Source of the DNA: Whalleya microplaca
Lineage: Eukaryota; Ascomycota; Sordariomycetes; Xylariales; Xylariaceae
NCBI GenBank assembly: GCA_022497155.1
Contig: MU385711.1
Span: forward strand, 62,001-126,000
Length of the DNA: 64,000 nucleotides
Direction of reading: 5' to 3'
Shown: positions 1-11,199 of the stretch, in pieces
Layout: each line of letters starts with the position of its first letter
Numbering within the stretch: position 1 is the stretch's first letter
Notes under the pieces: generated by a model
What the model was told of the DNA's origin: nothing
Databases searched by the model: none
What the model saw: the letters and a program-made list of their open reading frames with translations, nothing else
Position numbers and translations under genes: made by a program

Positions 1-2483
1 CTACTAAGTCGTTAGTCTTCGGACGAGAACATTATCTGCATTTTATATGTCCCGTATTTGTCAATACAGTGGCAAGAAGTTCGGCCCTAAGGCAGCATGT
101 TTTTCAAGTAGTTAGGTGACCTGGTTTTTATTTTTCATATGGCCAGCATAGTGCGCAACAACCACAGGATAGACATTGATAATATAAATTTTCAGGTGTA
201 ACAAGATAAAACCTCAGCAGATAGGGCCAGTGCGAAAGGATCATGCAGTAAGAGTTACAATATGAGGTTGTGGTGAACTGTCAAACGATCCGAAACATAG
301 TAATGACGGTGGCTCAAGGCATCGTCTGCAGAAGAGATCAACCTTAGGTGATGCAAGGGACTAGGATGCGACCAAATATTAGAAGTCCCCTAAACATGTT
401 AACTTCAAACATATCACCTGGACTCTGTTCATGTTAGGTATCCTTACTAATTATAGATTTATTATCGAACACAATCAAGGTGCAACAACGGGTCTACACC
501 TGGTTCATGCCTATGAACCATGGAGAGAGATTTAATGACGTCTAGTACTTTGATGTCACACAGTTTCGCTGCCGTTGCTATAAAATGGAGACATACAGAT
601 CTATCCCTTTCAGCTAGTTACATTTACGAGCCTCGCTGCGTCAAGACTTTAAGACAAATACATAGCTTTCATTAGTGCTCATTAATGTATGGAGGTTGTT
701 AATTGAAACAGTGTCTCTAGAACTTAGCTTAATTGTTGAAATAGACGCAGGTTATGAGTAGTATAGTAGTTATTATTAGAGAAGTATCATCACTAGAGTC
801 AGAGGAGGCAGAGCCTCCTATATATATAAGCCACAGCCTGTGGGGCGTCCAGCCACCTGAATTATCACAGCCACATCCCTGTAATCCGTCATTAATTATA
901 AGGAAAGAGCCCAAATCATCGAGGGGTAGGACCACGTACTCATCATCTGTCAACTTGTCGCTAAAACAATATCACTGCAGGCCATTGGACGAGCGTGAAT
1001 AACATGTCAAATCAGGCTAATATAGGAAAGAGATATCAAAGCTTTTGTCCAGCTAAGTAGAACGCTAGTACAGCAAGTCCATAGCGTTGTACTTGATGTG
1101 TATTTACACCTGTGACATGGTATGTGGTTATGAAGTTTTTCCTGGCTCGTATTCACGAGGTCTCAACTTTAACTTCGACGACTGGGGAAGAACTGAAGAG
1201 CATCCCTATTGGGATAGGAGGCGAGAAAGGTGATCTGGGGTTTTGGCTTCCAGGATCAGCACAATTACTGTCTTGCGAACATGAAACGACTTTTGGCAGC
1301 TCAAAGGTTTCCGTAATTCCTTAAATTACTATGAGACCGAGTGACGGCATTGTTCTCCTGTCGGGCTCTCTTGGATAACGGTAAGAGCAGACTGATGGAT
1401 CGGGATTGCATTGCTCTCAAAGCTAGCATAATAGAGTCTAGTCATCCATATTATGACAATGTAATATTTTCAAAGGACTACTAGGTTACAGGAGAACGAG
1501 TGAATGCTTACTGTCTTAACTATACGCAGTAATTAGACTAAGACCAATAGTATCAACTGTCTATAGCAGTAAGATAGGGAATTTTCATGGTATCTAGAAT
1601 TCGAGGTTGAAATATCAGTATAAATATTGTACCTGCGTCAACCAGGAAGGAACTATATATATTACATTAGTTCTAGTTACTAGGACGAGGTAACTAGTTG
1701 TTTGTTTATAAGCATGTGTCAGTAGGGGAACTTAGCCTAGACCTATGCAAGCTTGGCCATGCCGGGTCAAGTGCTGTGTGTATTGGTTCATTAATGGAGA
1801 TGTTTCTAAACATAAGCTCATTGTTTCGAGTATCTGTATAATAGATATATGCATAGATTAGACCAACTGTTAGCAGGCTGTGCTAAAATAGGGGTTCAGC
1901 ATGACCTAATGGCTTGTAGGTTGTAGCGTTTTTCATTAGACTAATATAGCAGTAAGTATATATCAGAGCTACGGCCTGCGATTGAGCCATTGCCAGACAA
2001 TCTTCAAGAGACTAATCTTCACTTCCGCAGTAGCAAAGACTTGGATACCTGGCAGGAGTCTACGTATTCTGAGGAGAAAGTCTAGTAGTATCTATTTCTA
2101 TATCCTCATTTGGAAAGAGTAATGAAAATTGATTGGTGAATGACACTACATGTTTGCTATGCTACTATTGTCGCCTAATTCACTGTCCCTTCACGCACAA
2201 CTCACCTGCTGTTGATGTCTTCCAATGGTAGGGGACCCAATTAATCTTTCTATAAATGGTCTTCCTATTGTAATGTGATATCACTTAGAGTCTCTACTGT
2301 GTAGCCTTCTCAATATCACCCTGGGTTTCATCACCCTGGTTTTCACCCTCGTTGTATATTACGAGCTGCCCATCCCTGACAAATGCATCACTGCTATTCG
2401 ACCCTCCCTGCAGTCATCATTTTCATATACCTAATTTGTCCAGGGAATCCCACAACGCAGTCGCTACTGTTAAATGCACCAAG
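1..2483. other. AT-rich region without a supported gene
   Basis: All six frames are broken by frequent stop codons. The longest open stretches (about 82 codons near 754-1002 and 70 codons near 1112-1324) match no family I know, and some of them lack an ATG start. TA dinucleotides and TAGTA/TATATA strings are common, in contrast to the GC-rich exons elsewhere. The texture resembles decayed repeat DNA, possibly mutated by RIP, but no transposon motif could be read with confidence. The last 150 bases before 2484 may be promoter or a 5' untranslated exon of the orphan gene that follows; a CTAAT plus TTGTCCAG string near 2429-2442 looks like an intron end. Confidence 0.5.
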
Positions 2484-3818
2484 ATGTCACGCGAAAGCTC
2501 TTGCACTACATGTGAAGGGGGTCGATTCCATTTGGAAAAATATTCACAACCTGATGTCTTTACAACTACAACAGAGTTGAAATCACGGAATCATGACACC
2601 GCTTCATGGAAGGAGAAGTTCCCTACCTATGACGAGAAGTTTATAATGGCCACAGAGGGCAAGCGCTCTTCTACCGGAGACGGCAACTTGTATATGCGAC
2701 AGGATCAATTCCACACCAGCAAGAGATTACCAAGCGACGAGATAATCTTCGCTTTCGGGCCATATGAGAAACCTAGACTGAGCTACCTATTCGAGGATCG
2801 AAAAGCCGGCTCTAAGAACCAATCTACAAGCATAACTTCGGATGTGGGCAGAGGAACGCCCCTCCCTTTCCATGCGGATCTCGAGCACATTGCCCTCAAT
2901 GCCCCGGATGCAACAGAAGAAAAGATGGAAGAGGTCGGCAAATGGATAAACAACACCATACCGGTACCAGGACTTCAAATTGGAAGCGAGTCCCACTCTG
3001 TTGCGGTCAACCTCCTGCCCAAAGCCGATCCAGCAGGACCTAAAGACGAGAGAGCCTCCTTCTCGAGATACAGAAAATTCTTCAACAATAGGCCACTAAT
3101 GCGATGTCTTGATGACGATCAGCCGGAAGGAGAATTCTTTCAGAGGGTGATATCTGCTGGAGCATCACATCACCCCCATAGCATGACTCGACCCGAATTG
3201 TCACGTGTCACGAAGGAGGAGTTGATCGAGGCAATTGGGAGCACTAGTGAGTAGATTTCTTCTTGAATCCCTTCTGCGTCTGATTCTTAGACTTTCGAGC
3301 CTATCGGAGGGCTGCCCATTCACGGAGAGGCTTTCTTGGTCCTAAGCCTGTAACATATTATATCATCATGAGTAACCGTACTAATTTATGTTTCTGTAGT
3401 GAATAGGGTAGACGTAGCCAGGAAGGACAGTGGTGGAGCAGAAAAGAGAAGAAGTGTCAAAAGATTGGAGGAAGCCGGCACATTCTGGCACGATATTCGG
3501 AGACAGCTACGAACTGAAGACAATGGGACCCAAGGGACAGATCAGGCTTCGTCGAACTACAGCAGAAGAACTGTTTCTTCCTCCTGGACGTTGATAGAAG
3601 CACCATCAAAGCACAGCTATACGAGCTCTATGGATATAGGCAACATATATCTGGGCGAGCATTACCCGCTCGCCCCCCCTGTCCACCGGCCTACGGATGA
3701 GAAGCTCGAGGACTTGGATGAGTGGTTTGACAAGGTAGATGATAGCGACGCCCAGAAGGGTGAATCAGTGTTGTCATCTCCATCGTCTACAGGACATTCG
3801 GGCACCACAGGAAATTAG
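2484..3818 (+). CDS. hypothetical protein, two exons, 393 aa
   Basis: I do not recognise this protein. Exon 1 is 2484-3246 and exon 2 is 3400-3818. The 153-nt intron has a GTGAGT donor, a TACTAAT branch point and a TTTCTGTAG acceptor. The join is in phase and creates an ATG codon from A plus TG at the junction, which is the main support for the model. The start is the first ATG in the long frame; the frame stays open upstream to about 2352 without another ATG, so a further 5' exon is possible. The product is hydrophilic and polar, rich in Ser, Glu, Asp and Lys, with a CxxC near the N-terminus (around residues 6-9), no signal peptide and no membrane segment. The C-terminal third has an acidic stretch with DLDEWFDKVDD. 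It sits next to AT-rich sequence, which suits a lineage-specific gene. No function is proposed. Confidence 0.55.
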
Positions 3819-4252
3819 GAATCCGATCCAGGAGAGAGAAGTAAGTGTATAGGACTGCGTCGAGTACACAATTGGTTGATCATCTGATGTGGCTATACAT
3901 AACGAAGCGTTCGTTCTGAAGCCAGGATAAGCGAACAATTGCAAGAGATGATCTTTCACAAATTATTATGAATGAATGAATCAATCAAATTATTTTCGTG
4001 AAAATACTTTCTCTAGATATCTTGGACCATCTTACTGGTACGGATGAAGACTGGGCAGGGCTGATAAGGGGCGAGGGACTGGGACTAGGGGTCGAACGCA
4101 CAGACCACACACTGCATTGATACTGCAATTGCCAGCTGGCAGCTTCTGCTGAATACCTTTGATAGGTTCCTTATACCTTTCACCACCAAAAACCGTGAAC
4201 TCTCATTGCTGCCCCCCGATCCCGAAGCAAAACCAGCAGCCATATAGCCAAG
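3819..4252 (+). promoter_or_regulatory. intergenic region and promoter of the epsilon-COP gene
   Basis: These 434 bases separate the orphan gene from the epsilon-COP start. They include a short GAAT/CAAT-type repeat near 3969-3985. The 60 bases before the ATG are rich in C and A, ending in CAAG before the ATG, as is common in fungal 5' leaders. No TATA box stands out. The promoter role is inferred from position only. Confidence 0.35.
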
Positions 4253-5313
4253 ATGGACCCGTACTCAGCAGAAGGCGAACTCGTCAACATCCACAACCAC
4301 TTCCACCAGGGCCAATACCAAGAGGTCATCGACTTCGACACCTCCGCCCTGTCCTCCGAAAACGCCTTGCCCGCCCAAGTCCTCGTCCTCCGAGCTCGAG
4401 TGGCGCTAGGACAAGCCGAGGATGTGATCGCAGAAGTACAAGGGGAATCCGAGCCCGAGTTGGTCGCCATTGGTGCTCTGGCCGAGTACAGCCTGGGGAA
4501 GACCGATGCGGCGGTAAAGACGATCGAGGAGCTGGCTGCCTCCGCCGGCGACAACCAAGCCGTTCAGGTGGTTGGAGGGACGGTCTTGCAGGCCGCTGGC
4601 AAGTCGGAGGAGGCCCTCGCTCTCCTGTCGCAACATTCTGGCAGCCGTATGTCTCCTATGCTAGAAGCTGTAGCTCTTATGGGGGGGATACTAATACGTG
4701 TCTGCCTAGTTGACGCTGTCGCTTTAATCACACAAATTCACCTTCAGCAAAACCGCACGGATCTGGCCGTAAAGGAAGTCGCTGCCGCACGACGATGGGC
4801 ACAGGATAGTTTACTGGTCAACCTGGCCGAGTCGTGGGTTGGCCTACGGCTAGTGAGTAGCATCACAACCTGACGGTATTATATGACACAGCTGATGGTG
4901 TCCTAGGGCGGAGACAAGTACCAGCAGGCATTCTACGTGTTCGAAGAACTCGCGCAAGCTCCCTCTACCTCTACCGTCATCTCCCTTGTCTCCCAGGCAG
5001 TATGTGAGCTTCACCTAGGCAGAGTCGAGGAGGCGCAGGGCGCTCTCGAGCAGGCAGTACAGAAGTACCCAGATTACGCGGAGGCCATTGCCAATCTGCT
5101 GGTTCTAACCGTTGTAATCGGAAAGGACGCGACAGAGCTTACCAAGTAAGTGGTATTTCATGTTTCAGAAGACTATGACCTATACTTACATGCTTCCCTT
5201 ACAGTTCCCTGAAGAAAGCAGCACCCGAACACCCCTTCCTCGTCGATCTTGAAGAGAAGAGCGCATTGTTTGACAAAGCCGCCACAAAATATAGCGCGAA
5301 AGTGTCAGCTTAG
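4253..5313 (+). CDS. SEC28: coatomer subunit epsilon (epsilon-COP)
   Basis: Epsilon-COP is the small TPR-fold subunit of the COPI coat. It binds alpha-COP and takes part in Golgi-to-ER retrograde transport. Four exons (4253-4646, 4710-4852, 4907-5145, 5205-5313) join in phase to 294 residues, close to yeast Sec28 (296) and human COPE (308). The N-terminus has the typical NIHNHFHQGQYQEVI segment, followed by helical TPR-like repeats (LAESWVGLRLGGDKYQQAFYVFEEL, then a PDYAEAIANLL repeat). The C-terminus ends with HPFLVDLEEKSALFDKAATKY, a family hallmark. Introns are 63, 54 and 59 nt; the first carries TACTAAT before its CTGCCTAG acceptor. The start is the first ATG of the frame, in a CAAGATGG context. 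Family identity is from remembered alignments and is strong over the whole length. Confidence 0.93.
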
Positions 5314-7146
5314 AGGGGGGCCGACGGAGAACATGGGATTTGGGACTAGTGTGGTGGTTTCGCCAATGGGCCCAAGGAAATGAGGCACGACTTTATGTGA
5401 AAAGGTCGGAATATTGTTGAATGCCATGATGAAATCATCAATTCGACGGATACTTGTCTGGTGTTGCTCTAACTATGCCGAATTTCTTCGGGTTCGCCTG
5501 TGACGGTGACCAATTTCTCTGCAAAGAGAGAAAACGCTGCAAACATCAGGATCGATCACGATCCCGCGAGGGAGGCATCGATTATGTAAAGATTAGAGGG
5601 CTGCGGACCGTCAGCGGTGATAGGCATTTCCTAAATGGGCAAGCCGGCAATCATCTCGTCAACGACTGCAAGACCTTCAGGATTATTAGATAATATCCAT
5701 GGAGGTTCTTTCAAACAATGAACAAGCTAGCATATCTGACATCATCTGTGTGCTGTTGTTGGGAAATTCGAGTGCTCGTGATCGCAGTTTTGTGGAAATC
5801 GAGTTTGGATGCATAATGACGCCTTTGGCTGACTGTGTGGTAAGCATCTAGAATACATATACATGTGCCTGTCGTTACAATACCTCCGGAGTATGCCACA
5901 GAAGGAAGAGTGGGTTGGCGGGGTAGAAGATAACAATAGTATGTAGTAGCAGATTGACGAGCAGCGTATCAAGAGCTGCGAAGGCGCACATATAGTGTTA
6001 CGACGTTACACTTCTATATACAGAGAAGAGCCTCTGACGATCTGATGCATGGCTTCACTAACCCCTTTCCGGCATGGACATTCTATAGTCTTCCCCCCTT
6101 CCCCTCGCTGTACACTTTGGTCTGCGGTATGAGGTTGTTGGCATTACAAGCATCACCCATCGGCTAGAAACGCCAATGCCCACCCATATCGTCGGACTTC
6201 ACCTAGGAGCGGCCTGTGACATCACTCCGATTGTGACCCCTTACATGCTGAACCTACCATTTCAGGCACATGCTATCGTGGCTCGCCAATGCTGGTTGTC
6301 TTCTCCTAGAATACCACCCTACAACCAACAGTCTATCATGTGCCAAAGGTGTCGTATATAGTGCTGTCGGTGTGGATAGTTAGCCTGCTTTATCACAGTC
6401 GGGTAGGCTAGTAAGTTAGGGTAGGCCGGTTCTCGAAGACAGTGAACTTGACTATACTTGGTGAATTATGAAAATCTTATACTGTTTGGTATCGAGGGCC
6501 TCGTTTACACAGGTCTAGATGCGATGAGACATCCCCTCAAAAGGGTCTGGAATCTCCAAGGTTGGAGTACAACTTATCCAGCAGCGGAATGGATTTAAGT
6601 TGCACCCGGCTACAGCCGTCCAACATCTGCGATCCGATGTCTTCTCTCCACGAACCCCTGGTCTATGATGAACTGCGAAGACTAGTCGGAGTGCTGGATA
6701 GGCTCACAGTCGCCTGAGTGGGCCTCTTGGTGTGAAAAATATGTGGGATTGGGTCATTCCAGACGTATGCGGTCTGGCGGTCTTAGTCGAATCGATGCTG
6801 CCGAACTAGTAAGGGGATACATCCTTGCCCCAAGTCCGCAGGCCGTATCACCTCGCATCTCTTTTGATGTGACGAGAACCTCGTTACTATCGATCCTATC
6901 TCTTTGTTTCGTCATCGCGAAAGGGCTTTCTAGCACAGCCGAGGGCTGTTCTCACGTTTTCCACGATGTCCTTATATAAGTCTGTTTGTCCACCGCATTC
7001 CACGATGGACTCCTCATTCCACAACAAAGAGTTCATTACTTGAGTAACCATTACTTTAATACATGCAATTTATCGCAATATAGACATAGATCATTGTTGC
7101 TGTTGTTACATTTTGCGTCATTATATACACCAAACCCACATCCAAG
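5314..7146. other. intergenic, no gene supported
   Basis: About 1.8 kb between the epsilon-COP stop and the PYP1-like start. Open frames are all under 90 codons, overlap on both strands and carry no recognisable domain. The first few hundred bases are probably 3' untranslated sequence of epsilon-COP, and the last few hundred are the promoter of the phosphatase gene, which has a CACCAAACCCACATCCAAG leader directly before the ATG. Nothing else is visible. Confidence 0.5.
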
Positions 7147-8239
7147 ATGCCTATCGCTATTACACCACCTGTGCCTGAGGCCAAAAGCCCTATGAACATC
7201 ACATTACAACTGGCACACAAGAAGAGGAAGATCATCTGCTTCTCAGGTAAGACTCTCATTAAATTGCATTAGACGCTGCCTATGGCTCGTCCCGGTTATT
7301 CCATAATGCATATCATAGTATCTGTTAGCATTATCAGCTAACAAGTTGATTTAAGATTTTGATGGTACCATCTTTATGCAAGACACTGGCCACATCCTCT
7401 TCGACAACCATGGATGCGGTTCGAAACGGAGAGAGATACTGGACGAGCAGATCAAGAAGGGAGAGCGCTCGTTTAGAGATGTCTCGGAAGAGATGTGGGC
7501 TTCATTAAACGTGCCTTTCGAGGATGGATTCGAGGTCATGGAGAAAAAGCTCGAGATCGACCCCGACTTCCAACAATTTCACAAATTCTGCCTGGCCAAC
7601 GATATCCCATTCAACGTCATCTCGGCCGGCCTGAAGCCTGTCTTGCGGCGGGTCCTCGACACCTTCCTGGGCGAGAAGGACTCCGCACATATCGACATCG
7701 TGGCCAACGACGCCCAGATCGCGGAGGACGGCTCGGAGTGGAAGCCGATCTGGCGCCACGACACCGAGCTCGGGCACGACAAGGCGCTCTCCATCACCGA
7801 GGCGCGCAAGGAGGCCGAGATGCGGTGCGAGGACGGCACGATCCCGCTGATCGTGTTCATCGGCGACGGCGTGTCGGACCTGGCGGCGGCGCGGGAGGCG
7901 GACGTGCTCTTCGCGCGGCGGGGGCTGCGCCTCGAGGAGTACTGCGTCGAGCACGCGATCCCGTACATCCCGTTCGACACGTTCGCCGACATCCAGCGCG
8001 AGATCGTCCGGATCAAGGACGAGGACGCCAAGCTGACCGGCGGCGAGGGCATGCCGGCCCGCTTCAACCCGCGCGCCAACCTCTGGAGGCGCGTGTCGAG
8101 CAAGTCCGCCGTGCCCCGCTACATCGTCATGTCGCCCCGGAAGGAGGAGAAGATGTTCCTCTGGCCCGAGGCCTTCACGGAGCTCAAGACGCCCACCGTC
8201 GAGCTTACCGAGGTCGATGTCTCGCCCAATCAGGCTTAG
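7147..8239 (+). CDS. PYP1: HAD-superfamily phosphatase, polyol phosphatase (PYP1)-like
   Basis: A HAD hydrolase of the phosphoserine-phosphatase-like group, closest in my memory to yeast Pyp1 (YNL010W), which dephosphorylates sugar-alcohol phosphates. Exons 7147-7246 and 7356-8239 give 327 residues. The 109-nt intron (GTAAGA to TTTAAG) splits the catalytic motif I, and the splice restores DFDGT, with D34 as nucleophile and D36 as acid/base. Motif II is VISAG, the conserved Lys lies in GHDKALSI, and motif IV is GDGVSDLAAA (D204, D208). The LFARRGLRLEEYC and FDTFADIQ segments also match the yeast protein. It is longer than yeast Pyp1 (about 241 residues) by a 25-residue N-terminal and a 60-residue C-terminal extension. 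The 3' part of exon 2 is much GC-richer than the 5' part, which opens long shadow frames. Exact substrate is inferred. Probably cytosolic, as no targeting signal is seen. Confidence 0.87.
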
Positions 8240-9952
8240 AATGTTTTAAATCTTGCGCATCTTTCAGCGTAGTGCTTGTTTTTATTCTATTTTTATCATC
8301 TCTATTATGGCAGCATTGTATGGCAATTGAAGATGAATAACTTGGGCTGGTGATACCATATACAGAGGCGTTCGGAGTTGGACATGGAACCTGGATGGAG
8401 TCTCCAGGGAAGGTCATGAACTAAAGAATACATACACGGCGAAAAGGAGTATGTACTGCACATTAGATACTACTTAGATCATGACGAATATTAAGAAATT
8501 TGATCAATTTCCTTCGGTCCCAAGCAGTTGAATGTATTCGCATATGAGCCCCTTGGGCACAAACCGGTCTGTCTGTCACTTAGGGCCGGTGTTGTAATTT
8601 CTCTTGTTGCACGGGGAGGTATGAGACTGGAGCTACGCGAGCAACGTCATATGTATAACAAAGGCGTGGAATGGCTGCTTTCACCCACACCAAAACAATC
8701 ATCGCCTCGTCTTGATCCAGGTGGGGACACGATCCCTCTAACAGTCGCCTAAATCGCCAACACACGCGTATTTCCTAGCTAAGCCCACCACGGCCCGGTG
8801 GACTTATTTGTTAGTCCCTACATATTGAGAAGCTACATACATGTATACCTTATGGATAAACCATGGTCTTTCTTTCGTGTGCAGGGCCGGAGTGTCATAT
8901 ACATATATCACCTGACTATAGCAAGAGACATCCTCTTTCTAGTCATATACCCATGCACTCAGTGACTGCTGCGCTCCATCACGACATACAGAGTGATGAG
9001 GATGCGTCTACTTCACTGTACCAGCCCAATCACATATACCTAGAGATTTCAAAACACGTCTCCTCGAGCTGAGCTGAGGTGCCATGACGCGGCGCAGGAA
9101 GGGAACACGATGATGGACCCCCGCTTCCCAAGGAGCGCAAGGAGCGCTGCTGGGATGGGCACAGCGTCGGGGGAAGGAAGGTCGTCCCTGTTGCCCAAAT
9201 CGTATGATCGAGCCAATGGGATGTGTCGGGATGTTGCTATTAACGTGTGCTTCGTCCAGTCTGCCAGTGTACTGCGTTTAAAAAAAAAAAATAGATCGAC
9301 GGCGATCAAGATCACCACAGCCCGTCCTTCCTACCTCCACTTCTTCCCGAGGTGTCCCCCTACCACCAGCCTACATACCTACACAGCAGCTGCACAGCTA
9401 CATAACACACATCCTGCGGCCTGTTAGGGAGTGCCGGTCTGCCGGGAAGGGCTGACTTGGCCTGCTTGGGTAAGTAAGTAGTAGTTGAGGCGCCGGGAAT
9501 AGGTGTAGGAGAGGAAAAAGGGCTGAAACGGCCGTCTGATTGCGTTTCATTGCAGGGTGTACAACATATGTACGCATGTATGTACAATGTTGCTCAATCA
9601 TCCGATGCAATGCAACATCGTAGCAAGAATTCCTCATACTAGTCTATACATAGAATAGGGTTAATAGGGATGATATAAAATGTGAGCGGACTTTTGGGGT
9701 TAACGTCGAGGTCTCCGGACGATTGAGGGGATCTACTTATAATAGGCTGACTGCGATTCCGACGTAGCCGATGTTGGTAGGTTTCTGCTGATAATACTTA
9801 GCAGAATATTATTAGCAGACAGACATTCCTAGCCGGTGATCGATTTGCGTCTGTTGGACATGGTGCATGGATAGACATGATATAATGCAGCTACCCGACA
9901 TAATGCTATGAGTGGATCGATTACATAGGTATATAAATGCATACTTACGTAC

Positions 9953-9960
<8 letters not shown>

Positions 9961-9992
<32 letters not shown>
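9961..9992. repeat. (TA)16 microsatellite
   Basis: Uninterrupted TA dinucleotide tract of 32 bases, flanked by AT-rich sequence (ATATAA before, TTTGATATC after). Noncoding. Confidence 0.95.
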
Positions 9993-9996
<4 letters not shown>

Positions 9997-10352
9997 ATAT
10001 CATTGCGATCATTCGGTAGAGAATGACACCTTGTTAGATACGTAGACTACATGTACGGGCTAGTTGTTTTTAACAAAGAAGAAGTTGATGGAAACCAATT
10101 TATGCTTCGACTGACTTTAGTAGACCAATAACTGATTAAACCAACCATGGAACCAACTGACTCGTTTTCACTACCACTACCTACCCAAAGGTATTTATCC
10201 GGCAACAGGTAATATGTATGATATCAGCGAGTAATCCGTACCCAGGTAATACCTTATTATATATATGTATCTATCGACTTGGGTCCAGAACATGCATCAT
10301 TTTCACCCAAGAGGCATCCATGTTGTAAGTCCATTGGTATCTACCTGGTAGG

Positions 10353-10380
10353 TACATACATACATACATACATACATACA
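10353..10380. repeat. (TACA)7 microsatellite
   Basis: Seven perfect TACA units; first of three tetranucleotide tracts within 210 bases. Confidence 0.93.
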
Positions 10381-10420
10381 TACCACCCTTGCTGCTGCCA
10401 GGGAATGTTCTTACTTGTGG

Positions 10421-10470
10421 ATGAATGAATGAACGAATGAACGAATGAACGAATGAACGAATGAATGAAT
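10421..10470. repeat. GAAT/GAAC compound microsatellite
   Basis: Alternating GAAT and GAAC tetranucleotides, with about four copies of an 8-base GAATGAAC unit flanked by plain GAAT units. Noncoding. Confidence 0.9.
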
Positions 10471-10504
10471 AGGAGGTCTGGAGGTAGATATATGCCATGA
10501 AGGC

Positions 10505-10560
<56 letters not shown>
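10505..10560. repeat. (TTGA)14 microsatellite
   Basis: Fourteen perfect TTGA units over 56 bases. On the minus strand this creates a spurious Ser-Ile-Asn-Gln repeat frame. Confidence 0.95.
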
Positions 10561-10561
<1 letters not shown>

Positions 10562-11199
10562 GGAAGCTGTCAAGTCTGATGAAATAAATACCTTCTAGCG
10601 GCCATTTCCAGCGCTCTGCATGACGACCTACCCCGCCAACAGAACTTGGCATCAGCTTGTGCACCCCTGGGCCCTGAGAACCTGCACCCTTTTCCACCCT
10701 TTTCCACCTGGTAAATGATGGACATGACAATCCAATCTCGAACCTCTAATTAACTAACTCACTGCTCACTCACCCACTCACTCACCTTTTACATATACAT
10801 ATACATACAATAATCACCCAGCTACCTTACTTACCTACGAAATCCAATATATCTTTAAAACTCTCCAATCTCCAATCTCTAATGTCCAATCTCCAGTCTC
10901 TAATGTCATCCATCGGCTTTGTTTACTAGTTATAGTCCCCGTCCCCTGTAGCTCATGTTACTGTCGTCCAACAAGTTTCTTCATTCGTAACCCTTTGACA
11001 TCATCGTCGAAGCGCTTAGCCGCCAACTCCGTCCCCCAATATATCACGCCCGCCAGCCCAGCCCAGCCCAGGGGGCACCGGCGACGGTGTGCGACACGCC
11101 ACCTACGCTTTGTGTCTCTCCTTTTTCTGCGCCCTCTTCCCTGATTTACCCTGATCTCGATCTCCCTGCTCTACTAAACTCTGCCTATACTCTCCCAAC

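Larger units (their letters stand above)
8240..11199. other. intergenic with clustered microsatellites and PSD2 promoter
   Basis: Nearly 3 kb without a supported gene. The open frames found here are short, and several are products of the tandem repeats. It holds an A-run at about 9281-9290, four different simple repeats between 9.96 and 10.56 kb (listed separately), and short repeated CCAATCTC-type words at 10863-10905. The final 200 bases before 11200 are C- and T-rich (CTCTCCTTTTTCTGCGCCCTC, then CTCCCAACATGG), as expected for the leader of the PSD2 gene. Confidence 0.5.

Noticed and set aside
7495..8340. 281-codon plus-strand frame overlapping the PYP1-like gene, with a 174-codon minus-strand frame
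   Set aside because: Both are shadows of the GC-rich exon. Their products are Arg/Ala/Pro-rich without domain signals, while the true frame carries all HAD motifs.
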